Positions 52,600-63,548 of a stretch of DNA of 64,000 nucleotides are shown here, one piece after another (positions within the stretch are counted from its first letter, which is position 1; each line of letters begins with the position of its first letter). The notes below the pieces were generated by a model. It was not told the origin of the DNA. It did not search any database and saw nothing but the letters and a program-made list of their open reading frames with translations. A program made the translations under genes and the position numbers. Source of the stretch: Notospermus geniculatus (lineage: Eukaryota; Nemertea; Pilidiophora; Heteronemertea; Lineidae); NCBI GenBank assembly GCA_002633025.1, contig NMRB01000774.1, forward strand, positions 48,619 through 112,618. The letters are read 5' to 3'.

Positions 52600-52740
52600 C
52601 ACACGGCGCCAGCTCGCGTGTTTTTCGGTGAGTTTTTCTCAGCAAACTCACCAAAAATACGCGCACACGCGAGCTGTCTGCTGAGCAAACAGTATCGAAT
52701 GACTTTTTGCTCAGCAGATAGCTCCAGTGTGCGGCAGGCT
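52600..52740. repeat. Nested hairpins with AGCTCGCGTG and GCTGAGCAAA
   Basis: cagctcgcgtg pairs with cacgcgagctg, and gtctgctgagcaaa pairs with tttgctcagcagat; the two stem-loops are adjacent, directly beside the foldback 52343-52590. Confidence 0.55.
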
Positions 52741-53532
52741 TTAGAGCGGGTATCAGAATCGCGGTAGGCTATTGTGCGCCTTGAATCTAAAACGTGAATA
52801 CATGTAGCATCAGAAATCGGCGGCTGGAAATTACACTGTTTCACCTACCTTCTTTGACGATGTGGGCGCGCGCTGTGGTTGTCCAGGACTGGTGATTTCA
52901 CGAGGTACCACGCGGCTTATAACTTATTTCGCAGTAATATCAGATGTGGCAAAATTTCACGTTGAAGCCGTCTGCCATCTGTTCTTAATGGTACTATACT
53001 ATTTTGCTGCTCAGTATTTTACAATGTAGGCGAGACCTTTTTATGACTTGTTTTTTGTACATGTCTATACATGTACTGGCAAATTATCTGAATACGAAAA
53101 AAAATAAATCTTTTATTTTGTTTTCAGAAATCAGTCTTTCAACCATTGGCGGATCTGTGAAATGGGAATTTCTTTTTTTTCTCGATTTTCTAAAAATGAT
53201 TGCCGCCGGATCCGCAAAATATTTGATTCTATTGCATCATGCTGAATATGTTAATTATAGACATGGTGACGACTGTGAAGTGGCGAAAAGACTTTTTTAA
53301 TAGTATTCGCCTCTCATGTGAACATGATAAGTGTTCAGCATGTGTTGGGGCAGTTTTTTTACTGCAATAAAATATATCATCAGTTTTCTCTTTTGATGAA
53401 TATGGAATACCATATAGAAATACACCTACATAAAAATATAATTGTTGCAAAATTTACCTACAAACTAATGGTAATACTAGAATTAATACTAGTATTAACG
53501 TTAAAACAATGTTGATTTTTAGGATTTTTTCT

Positions 53533-53708
53533 GATGAGCTATTACATAATTACGATATATCCAAATTTCCAAAATTTTGATGCAGAAATATGACCAACAA
53601 GATGTACTTTCGTATGGAACAAACCGTGTCAAAATTGGCCCAGAAGTATCTGAAATACACATGTATTCAAATTATCAGGTGTAAATAAACTAATGTCCAT
53701 GACTGTAC
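53533..53708. mobile_element. Decayed copy of the mariner-type MITE, inverted
   Basis: The gagctattacataattacg, ccaaatttccaaaattttga and aaatatgaccaacaagatgt blocks are the inverse of 54449-54545. The end near 53708 (catgactgtaca) is a degenerate terminus. Confidence 0.6.
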
Positions 53709-54378
53709 ATTCTGTACACATTCTTAGCCAATCAGAAAGTGAGTTACGGCGGCGTCGGTTGCGAAACCTGTGATAATGGCTTATGATTGGATCCCTCATC
53801 AAACAGCGCCGTCTATTGATGATCCTTCATTTTCGGCGCCAACATGCCAGTGTTCAGTGGGTGTATTCCTATAGTCAAATGAACACTGGGGACGAGTGTA
53901 CATCACCATGTACAACACAAACCCCAAGAAAGGAGAGGACACAACAATTTTAACCGATGTATATTTTATTAGAATCAAAAATGTAATGGATAGCAAAATG
54001 CAAACCTTTATGGCTAAGTACAATTGAAAAAAGTAAAGATGCTTTTGCATAATGGCATCGCCGTGATCAATATACACACAGCCTAGTTCCTTATCCTCCC
54101 GCCAGGGGTGATTAACATAATCGTTTTCCATGTGACGTCATGCGAGGTATGTGTTTGATCATCTTCCATAGTGAGGGCATAATGGGGTATGTTAGACCAC
54201 AGAGTAGTCTCTACAGTGCTGCACGGTGGAACTGGATGCCGGTTTAGGGGTATGTGGGTTCATCTACAGCTTCATGCGAAGGATGAGATTTTCATTGTTT
54301 TCTATGTGACGTCATGCAACATAGTGTCACTTCGGTGTGATCATGACATTTCGTCACGCCGGAACATCACTATACATG

Positions 54379-54569
54379 TACAGTCTTTGACAAAAGTTTA
54401 TCTCCACCTGATGCCTTGAATATTTCAAATACGAATCGATCAGTCAGACGGTTTGTTCCACATGAACGTATATCTTGTTGGTCATATTTCTGCCTCAAAA
54501 TTTTGGAAATTTGGAAATATCATAATTAAGTAATAGCTCACCAGAAACAAACTTTTGTCAAAGACTGTA
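54379..54569. mobile_element. Tc1/mariner-type MITE with TA target sites
   Basis: CAGTCTTTGACAAAAGTTT at 54381 and its complement ending at 54567, both flanked by TA. The terminus and TA duplication are typical of Tc1/mariner non-autonomous elements. Interior ggaaatttggaaatatca-type sequence is shared, inverted, with 53533-53708. Confidence 0.78.
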
Positions 54570-55213
54570 CGTGGGACGTGATATCCACCCTAGTGGTTGA
54601 AAAGGAACCAGAAACTTCACACATGAATGCATACACAAATACTAGGCCTACCTTCAATTTAAGGCCCCACGTCGATTAGAACCTTACAGACGAATACATG
54701 TAGTTGTATTCGGTTGTATTCGGCACAGCGTTATTTGGGTCGTAGTCGAACTGGCTGAGACCAGAATTTGCTGCGCCGCCATGTGCGGCTGCGCCCAATT
54801 TTAAATGACCACTTTTTCTCGACAGCCGGCGCCACCACGCCACTCTCCAACCCAGGGACTGACTACGTTGTCGGCGAATTGACCCGATTTACTACATGTA
54901 CGTATATTCTGTAATGCATTTTTGTAGTTCGTCTTACTGCCGCTAGGTGGTTCCCTCTACGTCGACAGTCAAATAACGCATTAGAGATCCAATACCGTGC
55001 TCCTTTAAATTTGTTCTAAGGGAGGTCGCCTACGGGCGAGTAGCGTCATTGCTACATTGATATTAATACTATGTTTGAGATAGGATTCTTATATAATAGA
55101 TGTTGTTGAGAGATTGATTTGATCACCCGGCCCCATATGCCATTCCATACTTTCTAAAACAACACAGAAGCCCTGTCTTTACTGGCCATTATACGCGGAT
55201 TTCTATGTCATTA

Positions 55214-55515
55214 TGCACCGGTCAATGGCATGTCTGCCCCCCCCCCCCCCCNNNNNNNNNNNNNNNNNNNNNNNNNNNNNNNNNNNNNNNNNNNNNNNNN
55301 NNNNNNNNNNNNNNNNNNNNNNNNNNNNNNNNNNNNNNNNNNNNNNNNNNNNNNNNNNNNNNNNNNNNNNNNNNNNNNNNNNNNNNNNNNNNNNNNNNNN
55401 NNNNNNNNNNNNNNNNNNNNNNNNNNNNNNNNNNNNNNNNNNNNNNNNNNNNNNNNNNNNNNNNNNNNNGGGGGGGGGGGGGGGGGGGGGGGCAGACATG
55501 TCATTGACCGGTGCA
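55214..55515. mobile_element. Foldback with poly-C/poly-G arms around an assembly gap
   Basis: The left flank tgcaccggtcaatggcatgt runs into CTG and at least 15 C; after the gap (55252-55469, N) at least 20 G run into CAG and the complement of the left flank. The two sides pair for about 25 bp before the homopolymers begin. It may be the end sequence of an inverted-repeat element whose G/C-rich centre defeats sequencing. Confidence 0.65.
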
Positions 55516-55974
55516 CTACATAGTCGAAGGCGTCATTTTTGTAGCGTATCTAAACCCATCCATTAACAGAATATCACAGAAAAAGAGAGAATGACAACAA
55601 CTTAAAAACCAAGAAAAAAACCTCATACCCGTCAGACATCCTTCTGTTAAAGCCAATTGGTCATTTTTTGTCCCCGTCGGTGTTAAAGCTGAACTGCAAT
55701 GTTAAATTTATCCCTGAAGAAATATGGCAGTCTTATTGTTTACAACGACTAAACACTCATTCATCAATTATGTTAATTATTATAAAGGGGAAGAACTGTA
55801 GGCGCAGCGTTGTAACTAGTGTCGAAAGAGGGCGCTCATTATCTCTGAACAACTAAAACTATACCTGAACTAGAGGGCATCACTCACTTATCGAGGTCAA
55901 TGGCGTCCATTAGATTTCGTCGAATGACACGTAATTACGTAGACTAGTACCTGATCCTACAAACCTGCGCGCTG

Positions 55975-56312
55975 CAGTCGTGGCATGTTTGGTAGGACCA
56001 GTATTGGCCGCCATTTTGGAGGAATTCTGCCAGTGACGTCACTTGGGAATTTTATGTAAATTATGTAAATTTATTCAATTCTCAATACACAGTACGGCTG
56101 CCGTACCGGAATGCAGATGGAAGGTGACCTACATTTGACCCAGGAAATCCACCAATCACGAAGGGGTTAAAAATAGAAACTGTATATCAACATAATGTCC
56201 CTACTTATCACCTGCGCCAGCATCGGCCAATCAGATTCACGAACGTCATAGGCATGACCGGTCCTAACAGATGCAAAAGTCCGATGTAAAATCGTTAGGG
56301 CCGGATACAAGT
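55975..56312 (+). repeat. Interspersed repeat, about 330 bp
   Basis: It matches the inverse complement of 63027-63343 over its length: ggtaggaccagtattggccg, ccggaatgcagatggaag, atcggccaatcagattcacg and gatgtaaaatcgttagggcc blocks recur in reverse order. No open frame of note. Confidence 0.75.
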
Positions 56313-56810
56313 CTAGTAATTACGGGGCACTGAAGAATTCCTGCACCACGTGGCGCTCCTCGTCGTCGCATTTCGTAACACACGATATATTATGAAGCAT
56401 TCTTTTCCCATTCAGACAGTTTTTACAGGAGCTACTTTCTTACAAGTTACACAAATGAATTCAGAGGCACATGGAATGTCACTGACAAAATACAACAAAA
56501 GCAAAATGTAAAAAAGTTCACTGCACAAACAACGAGAACTCGGAACTTTAAAAATGTGCGTTTGTAGACCTAATAAGACGGTTTGGGCTAAATTTACAGA
56601 TGACAATACTGTATAATTTGTGTAGTGATATTTCATGCCGATAGAGGGCGTAAATATCAGCCGAATGATACAATACAATGTGTAATGTTGTGGAGTGAGT
56701 AAATGAATCTTGAACCGTGAAAGAATCAAGCGTTTGTTTGCGCTAGGCCACCAGAGTCGAGTGCAAGAACGTGGGAACCAATCAGAACACCTGTTACTCA
56801 CTAAAACCTA

Positions 56811-57054
56811 GCGTCCACTAGGGCGCGGACAAGACGCGGAATGCAAATTTAGTGAATCCGCATTCATTCGGCAACCTCTCCGCATATTCTTGAAAGGTTC
56901 CGTTCACTGTCTTTATCATTCCTGAACAGTTCGCGGCATTTCTGCACGTTCGGGAAAGGGCAAAACGACCAATAGGACTTGATGCGGAAGCAATGCCGAA
57001 ATGACACATTTGCTACCCGAACCCTTCCTAATGTTGTCGGCGCTCTAGTGGACG
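56811..57054. mobile_element. MITE with GCGTCCACTAG ends
   Basis: agcgtccactagggcgcg at the left and gcgctctagtggacgc at the right are inverted. About 244 bp; no open frame of note. Confidence 0.55.
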
Positions 57055-58254
57055 CCACCCATAAGGAGTAGAATGATTGGCTGATGGGAAAGGTGGTTGT
57101 TAGGGTCAGCCTTATATCTTAACACAGAGGATACACGTCCACGATTTGGCACTCGTCGACAGGCCTCAGGCAGTCGTGTTCGCTTATTTTAAGATAGGCC
57201 ACCATAATTTTGTCCAGAGAGGAATATGCAGGGTTCGCGATATTACCAATAGGGGGATGTATGGGGCAAAAGATGCATTTGAGGGGTTTGTTCGAGTGCC
57301 GAGAAACCAAGGTCGCGGAGGAAACGGTCGACTGCCGATTGTAGTATTTTGGGCTTTTTTTAGGGAGGGTTTACCGTCCGCGCCGATTTACTCATCCGCG
57401 TACTGACGCGCTCGAGGCCAACATGCCAACCTCGAGGCCATATAAAGGCAATTCTCCATGGCGGTGGGTTAGGCCGTGCCATATAACTGGGGGTACAGTA
57501 CAGAGGGGTGGGGCTTTAACATAAATGAATGGAATGTAAACATACATGTATGATATGTAAAAGAATTGTCCGAGCAGAGAGTAGACATATCTGTAGGCCT
57601 ATGTACATGGCAAATGTTCTTGTAGTAGGAGGTTAGTCAAGATGGAAGGTCAGTGACTGCATTGTTTCGAATTTTCTTTTCCCCAAAAGCAGTGATCCAT
57701 GAACGTTCAAACTTGAACTTTTTATTTCAATTTGACCTTCACCTTTGACATTTTCTACCTACGACCTTGACCTCATTGTTACGGAATGAATACACATTTC
57801 ATTGACCAACGAGAGAGCTGGAAAGATTTGAGAATGGAATAGACTAGTGCATCAACATGTAAACAGTGAAATCTACCTCGTTCCAAAAAGTTCCTTCTCG
57901 AGAGTATGCGAGTTGACCACTCAGGGGAGAGAACGAGTAGGCACTCATTACTATGCACACGCGGTGTGTACTATGCATGACATAATAACGTACATTTGTA
58001 GAGTACAATGTAGGCCTATTGCTCCCTGGAGACGAGATAGATTGAACTCAGGAAAATATGCATGCCTACACTATTCACCCGAAGACAACCGGGACTTTGG
58101 AGAAATAAACACAAGATTACGACTCTTGTGAAAAAACTGTCCAATATCAAACCAATGGTGGCGCTTCCTGTAAACTTAGCCTCTGAAACCAAGCCACCGA
58201 TACAGGTGCTTTTCACTTTGAGTAGTGTAGGAGGTATCCGGAGATGTTGACAGC

Positions 58255-58402
58255 TCTGTTGCCCGAAGACAAATAAGGTGGCGCCCTCCTGGCCTCGTTG
58301 GGTCTATCATGTTCTGAGCCATCGCGTGAGGTGTTTGCAGGGCGTTTGCAATTCTCTTGCTCGTCGCATGGGGGCTTTTTGTTCATGCAGTTCAGCTTTA
58401 AG
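58255..58402. mobile_element. Half-element related to 5172-6113
   Basis: It shares GGTGGCGCC, tctatcatgttctg and the terminus tttttgttcatgcagttcag with the right arm of the 5172-6113 element, but with many differences. No left arm was found. Confidence 0.45.
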
Positions 58403-60942
58403 CCAGCAACACCTGTTGTAGGATCGGTCCAGCTGAATGCTTTGATTACGTGCAGGACCACTTTCGATGGGTCTCACGTTGACGCTGGATCGAGAAATTG
58501 CTTGGGTGTAGGCCTAAGTTTAGACTCGAAACTACAAAGTAGTTGTGACCCAGTCTGGGAAAGCCAGGCACAAGTCAATTTTGGAAAGATATAAGTGATT
58601 TGTAAAGGATAAAACTTTAAAATCAAACTGGGTAAAACCACGAAATTTGTACATGTACTTCTCCAAGTTATCCTTAAAATACAGGGAGTGCAACTGGAGT
58701 ATGGAACAGCCACATCAGATTCACTGGCCGTTGTATTTCAGCAGGGGTTTGTGTGAGCGGATGAAGAGGAGCGAAATAAAAACCCCTGCTGTGGGAGGAT
58801 GTTACATCGCCGCGGCGGGGAGACACGATTGCGTGAGAATCTAAAGAATTTCACTCAAATTCGTCGATTTTTTTCAGCAGAGAACGAAGCGATTTACCTG
58901 TTTCAGGCTCTACATGTACATGTATCTGTGGTATTCCGAAAAGTTGGTTTTTAATACCATTTTGTCAATCGTGTCCTCTGAAGTTTATTTCCAAATTGTA
59001 TTGGTGTAAACCAGTTCACTAAAGTTCGTATCGGCGGCTATGGGAATGGAGATACGTTTACTTAGAGCGCCACCAGCGGACTGCGATAGAACTAGTCAAC
59101 TAAATATCCATTACATCACGAACGAACACCTTAAAACATCTAGGCTATCACAATAGAAAATGGGCATAATAAATAGATTGGTATTTACAGATAATTGCAT
59201 AATTGAAATTCATATAAAACTTGACCTATTGACGAGTTAACAGCCGGTGAGAGCAGATTCTTGCAATCGTAACAACCCCACAGGAAGATTCACGAAAATA
59301 CGGAGAATTTTTTTGCGGTTGTCAAATTTGTGGTTGTCGCCTTATCTCAAATTCTTGTCATAGACTACTTGCAAGTGGGTTTGTCCATTAAAACCTTCCA
59401 GAAAGTGGTCTCAGAATTCACGAAGGACCATTTTTTTAATTAGAAGAGTCGAAAAGTCCCGATTTGACATTCTTCAATTCATAAAGTATTGTTTTTCGCG
59501 AAACAGTCCTCCTGAAGGGTTAATACTGAGCGAGGCACTATACAGAAAAATTATCTTGAGAAAAATCTACTCGAAGAGATTGACCTACATTAGACAGTTT
59601 GACCTACATTTTAGAGAACTGACCTACATTTATTTTCATCTAGACGGTACAACGGAAACTCCTATGTCGTCGTTGTATAGAAAAAGAACAGCAGTAGATT
59701 TTAGGGCAGACGTCAAGTACTTTATATTCAGTCGTGGTGGAAGTATGAAGTATGAAGTATGATTCGTTCCAAGGGTCAACTTGGAACTAATTCTACGTAA
59801 ATTCCGATTTGGTTGTGTGTAGGGGTTCTCAGATGTGACATGTACCGTAGTGGGATGGTACACATGTACATGTATTTTCTGTTTTAGTTTGAAAACATGA
59901 CCCAACCACTCGCTTAAACTGCCGTGGTGAAACTCACGCGGCAGGCGATTCGATGCGGAAAAATACTGCAGGGGCAATCGGGGGCGGTGGAAATCGCTCG
60001 TCGGGTCCTACCGCTTCTTACTGCATTGCGTCCCACCACAAGTGTGTACAGCTATAGGGCAGGTGTAACAGTAAAGAATGTCACCCTGTAAAAATTGTCC
60101 GCTTCTATTGTTCAATGACGGATTAAGGTGCATGGCTATAGAAACCAATCACCAGAGATTACATGTAGAATGTAACAATACGATCTTTTGTTCCTGGGAC
60201 AGTTTTTCCTGGGGACATTCTTTCCTTTCACACCTGGGCTTTAAACAGAAAAAAATCGCATCGCACCGCGTCGCACCACGCCGCCAGTGTGAACAAGGCC
60301 ATGGACTTCGTCCTCGAGATAGTTCATTCACGCGGGGCTTTTTATCGGAAGGAAGTACACAGGAAATACCAAGACGAGGAGAAATCGCCAACTGGAGAAC
60401 TCGTCTGAAAGCTGTAATAGGGGCGTATAAATCAAACACTTTCTCACAACCATAACATTGGCATCAACGTCCTTGAAGAGGCAACAGCTTCCTGTGACGT
60501 CATCAATACCTGTGCACATCTGTTTTTCCGATAAGGGGATCTGTTACAGTACGCTGTAGAATGCTTTTTGCCGTTTAGTCATTGTTAACGTAGTCATTTC
60601 ACGCCAGCCGTATGTACGCTGATGCTGATGACGTCAGCCCACGTAACATAGCTGCCGTCTCTTTGGCAAGACCTTTCCAACCATAAGGTACAGTTCAATA
60701 TTTGGATTCCATTTGACAGACTTGTCCAAACGTAACTGAAATCATTAAAAAGTATGCCTCTCCGTTCCACACTCCTGCTTCCAGATTTTATAGTGCACAT
60801 CGTCATTGTGTATCCGAAGAGCAGCGTAGACAAGATTTCGCGGGAAAACAGTAATGAATATTTATCCATAAAAAGAAACTTTTGGTTACAATTGGCCTGT
60901 TGAGTTTCGAGGAGAAAGCGCCATCTGACGAAGACATGGAAA

Positions 60943-60968
60943 CTACTTTTTCATCATGCGCAGGAATT
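60943..60968 (-). CDS. Calmodulin-like, last coding exon
   Basis: Acceptor TTTTTTTACAG, then AA TTC CTG CGC ATG ATG AAA AAG TAG. Joined to the preceding GACG it encodes DEFLRMMKK and stop, the normal position for the end of a calmodulin. It is only 26 nt of coding sequence, with the 3' UTR continuing to lower coordinates. Confidence 0.88.
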
Positions 60969-63548
60969 CTGTAAAAAAAGGAATGTAAATTTTGTAAATG
61001 ATTCAACATACATGTACACTATTATATGTAGGGAGACCAAAACTTTTCAATAGGGGGAACACAGAAAAAATCTCACACTCGTTTCACAGCGATCCCCGTA
61101 CACTGAAGGGAAACACTGCGCGCTGACAGTTTTTTAACGGTGTAGCAGGAATAGAAGTCACCCTGGCACCAACGTCCGCTTTCATTGTTTCCCTTTCATT
61201 GGTTCCCTATGACTATAGAAACGGATGACAGGAGATTAAAATTCCAATATAGAATCTTTTTGTCCAGGGCAGGAGCCTGTTGCATAAAGTGACTTTAAGC
61301 TAATGGTACATTAACTTCAATGCATTTTCCATTTGGTTATTTTTTAAAGGTACCTTCAGCTTATGAAACAGGCCCCAGGAATTTCCTCTAGGGGACTTTC
61401 CTCCTTTCACAACGGTCGTTTCTGAGGGGTCCCAGTTCCCTCAGACCTTGCTTGGAAATTTCCCAACACTATCTACAAATCCAATTTACGCCGTACGACT
61501 GTTGATTGAGAATGCTTTAAGAACTACCCACCGTCGAAATTCACTTGGCCATCGCCGTCAATATCGGCCTCTCGAATCATCTCGTTGACCTCCTCGTCGG
61601 TGAGCTTCTCCCCTAACGAGCTCATCAGAGTCCTTAACTCACAGGCGCTTATAAATCTACAACGAAAAGTGAATGAGAATTCGAGGCGGAAGATCTCACA
61701 GGGATGTGTGTGTACACGCGAGCATTTTGGTTCCCGAAGCTACCGCTAGAGAGTGCTGTCAAATGGTAGCTTCGGTAACGGCCGCCATTTTGGCCGGCAG
61801 AAAACTGACGGCGCTACGTCATTGCCGCGAAAACTGGATCACATGATCATCGACCGTTACTCAAAAATCCATACCCGTGGATGATCATGTGATCCAGTTT
61901 TCGCGGCAATGACGTAGCGCCGTCAGTTTTCTGCCGGCCAAAATGGCGGCCGTTACCGAAGCTACCATTTGACAGCACTCTCTAGCGGTAGCTTCGGGAA
62001 CCAAAATGACACGCGAGATCTATCGGCCCAACAAGTTTAATTGCGAGCTGGAAGGCACACGGCTCCCGTGGATGCCGCAAGTGAAAGTAAAAAAAAAGTA
62101 CCAAAAAATCATTGGGACAAAGCACTAATTTTGAAGGAAATTAGTCGCGGCAATCAAAAATGGCACTAAGAAAAATTTCGTGCACCACGAAATTCACAAC
62201 TTCAAAATTACAAATTTCGTATTTTAGCGGGTTACATCCCTAGATAAGCCTAGGTTTACAGTTGATCGTGTTGTAAATGCTATTCGAGGGCAGCATCCAC
62301 GGAACCGTGTGCCTTCCGGCTCACTAATTACACTTGCGTGATGTACACCATTACAAGTGTAATAGTGAGCCGGAAGGCACACGGTTCCGTGGATGCCGCA
62401 AGTGAAAGTAAAAGGAATGGTCCGTGGACAATGTGCTTACCTGGGTGAATGTACCAGAAGAGCGAACGACAAGTGTCAAGTCAATGTGTTCCAGGGAAAC
62501 ATACCAGGTTAGAACTTTCTTTGTGGTATTGTTCAAATGTTATGAGACAAAGTACATTTTCAAGATGGACGACTGGCGGCCATATTTGAAGTGCAATAGA
62601 ACATACAATTCTTGGTCTTGGAGTATGAGTTTCAGGTCAATAGCCCCAGCGTTTACGAAACGTGCCACCAAAGGGTAAAATTATGAATTTTGACCTACCC
62701 GTTACGCTCGACCCTGATTGGCTACTAACATGCACCAGTGACGCCTATTGGTCATCTTCTGGGAATCACGTGAACTGAAGCAGTTTAACTGCGATGGGTG
62801 TTTACGTACCCGTTGCCATCTTTATCAAAAAGGTTGAAGGCCTCTCTGATTTCTTCATCTTTATCACTGTTCTGTTGTTTTTTCTTCATCATGTGAATGA
62901 ATTCGTTGAACTCGATTGTACCATTCCCTGAAAATAGATGGCGTGACTCGTATCAACTTATCGCGCATGTCCGACAGCTTTCCTGATGTCACTTCCTTCC
63001 TGGCGGAGAGAGGCACAATACGGCATAGACTGGTACCCGGCCCTAACGATTTTACATCGGACTTTTGCACATGTTAGAACCGGTCCTGTCTATGACGTTC
63101 GTGAATCTGATTGGCCGGTGCTGGCGCAGTGATAAGTAACGTTATAGGAACCATTATGTTGATACCGTTTTAACCCCTCCGTGATTGGCGGATCTCCTGG
63201 GCAAATGTAGGTCAACTTCTATCTGCATTCCGGTACGTCAGCCGCATTGAGAATTGAATAAATTTACATACATGTACATGTAATTTACATAAAAGAATTC
63301 CTCCAAAAATGGCGGCCAGTATTGGTCCCACCATAGTGGTTCGTGGCGTACATGTATGACATTTAGCCAGAACCACTGTTAAAAGTGTATACAATATTAC
63401 TTACCGTCTTTATCCACTTCGTTAATAATATCTCTAAGCTCTTCCTCAGTAGGATTCTGTCCCAGTGATCGCATCACCGTTCCCAGTTCACCTGTCGTGA
63501 TCGTGCCGTCACCATCCTTGTCAAACAGGCAGAAGGCCTCGCGGAATT
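60943..63548 (-). CDS. Calmodulin-like protein, 3' part of gene (four coding exons)
   Basis: The minus-strand exons 63548-63405, 62927-62810, 61656-61532 and 60968-60943 join in frame to give about 137 residues closely similar to calmodulin. The N-terminal exon(s) (the MADQLTEEQ-equivalent) lie outside the window. All four EF-hand loops are complete: [36 protein letters not shown] and [12 protein letters not shown], each with acidic positions 1, 3, 5 and 12. Known of the family: four Ca2+ bind cooperatively and the two lobes wrap target helices of kinases, channels and motors. Differences from canonical calmodulin seen here are a Lys/Gln-rich central linker ([13 protein letters not shown]), Cys after ISA in the third hand, and the ending EFLRMMKK instead of a TAK end. 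It is therefore probably a calmodulin paralog, though ordinary calmodulin-family function is expected. Confidence 0.93.
61532..61656 (-). CDS. Calmodulin-like, exon with EF-hand 3 end and EF-hand 4
   Basis: Acceptor TTCGTTGTAG, donor GACG|GTGGGT; 125 nt. It encodes [20 protein letters not shown], then [20 protein letters not shown] and D. Reading through the donor would hit a TAG two codons later, but splicing to 60968 restores the expected DEFLRMM end, so the spliced form is preferred. Confidence 0.92.
61714..62017. mobile_element. Long foldback with 9-bp target duplication (Mutator-like MITE)
   Basis: Arms of 129 bp (61723-61851 and 61880-62008) are essentially perfect complements around a 28-nt loop. 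The whole 286-bp unit is bounded by exact copies of ACACGCGAG (61714-61722 and 62009-62017). A 9-bp duplication with very long terminal inverted repeats is typical of Mutator-like elements. It lies in a calmodulin-like gene intron just upstream, in the reading direction, of the third visible exon; near-perfect arms imply recent insertion. Confidence 0.8.
62044..62402. repeat. Three inverted copies of GGAAGGCACACGGNTCCGTG
   Basis: ggaaggcacacggctcccgtg at 62049 (plus), its complement near 62298-62320, and a third copy in plus near 62372-62392, each continuing into gatgccgcaagtgaaagtaaa or its inverse. The last two form a 108-bp hairpin (62291-62398). They lie in a calmodulin-like gene intron. 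Confidence 0.7.
62810..62927 (-). CDS. Calmodulin-like, exon with EF-hand 2 end and EF-hand 3 start
   Basis: Acceptor ATTTTCAG, donor CGG|GTACGT; 118 nt. It encodes [18 protein letters not shown], then [20 protein letters not shown]. Choosing the donor GTACGT, one base before an apparent alternative, gives GGA TTT ATA AGC at the junction (GFIS), which is the correct calmodulin frame. Confidence 0.92.
63027..63343 (-). repeat. Interspersed repeat, inverted partner of 55975-56312
   Basis: Lies in a calmodulin-like gene intron, 63 bp from the EF-hand 1 exon. Blocks ggccctaacgattttacatc, cgtgaatctgattggccg and ggcggccagtattggtccca match the partner. Confidence 0.75.
63405..63548 (-). CDS. Calmodulin-like, exon with EF-hand 1 and start of EF-hand 2
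   Basis: A 144-nt exon with acceptor TTTTCAG and donor ACG|GTAAGT. It begins in the E of EFREAF and ends in the G of DKDG. The length and both positions equal the corresponding exon of vertebrate calmodulin genes as I remember them. It encodes [20 protein letters not shown], then [20 protein letters not shown] and INEVDKDG. The preceding exon is not visible up to the right edge. Confidence 0.93.

Larger units (their letters stand above)
47840..60942. other. Intergenic, no supported gene
   Basis: 13 kb between the start of the giant gene and the end of the calmodulin-like gene. Repeats are listed separately. In 48000-49500 there is one imperfect 55-bp direct repeat (about 48536 and 48728). 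In 57100-60900 I see only unique-looking sequence, a threefold TGACCTACATT at 20-bp spacing (59581-59632) and no coding signal I trust. Some of this must hold the promoter of the giant gene and the 3' UTR of the calmodulin-like gene. Confidence 0.5.

Noticed and set aside
55203-55566. Frames crossing the N run with poly-Pro and poly-Gly
   Set aside because: Produced by homopolymers and unknown bases.
59581-59632. Three TGACCTAC words at 20-bp spacing as a nuclear-receptor element
   Set aside because: Half-sites alone with wide spacing and no gene nearby; probably a small tandem duplication.
61520-61534. Stop codon directly after EF-hand 4 (…NFDGG stop)
   Set aside because: A GT donor precedes it and splicing to 60968 gives the proper DEFLRMMKK end.
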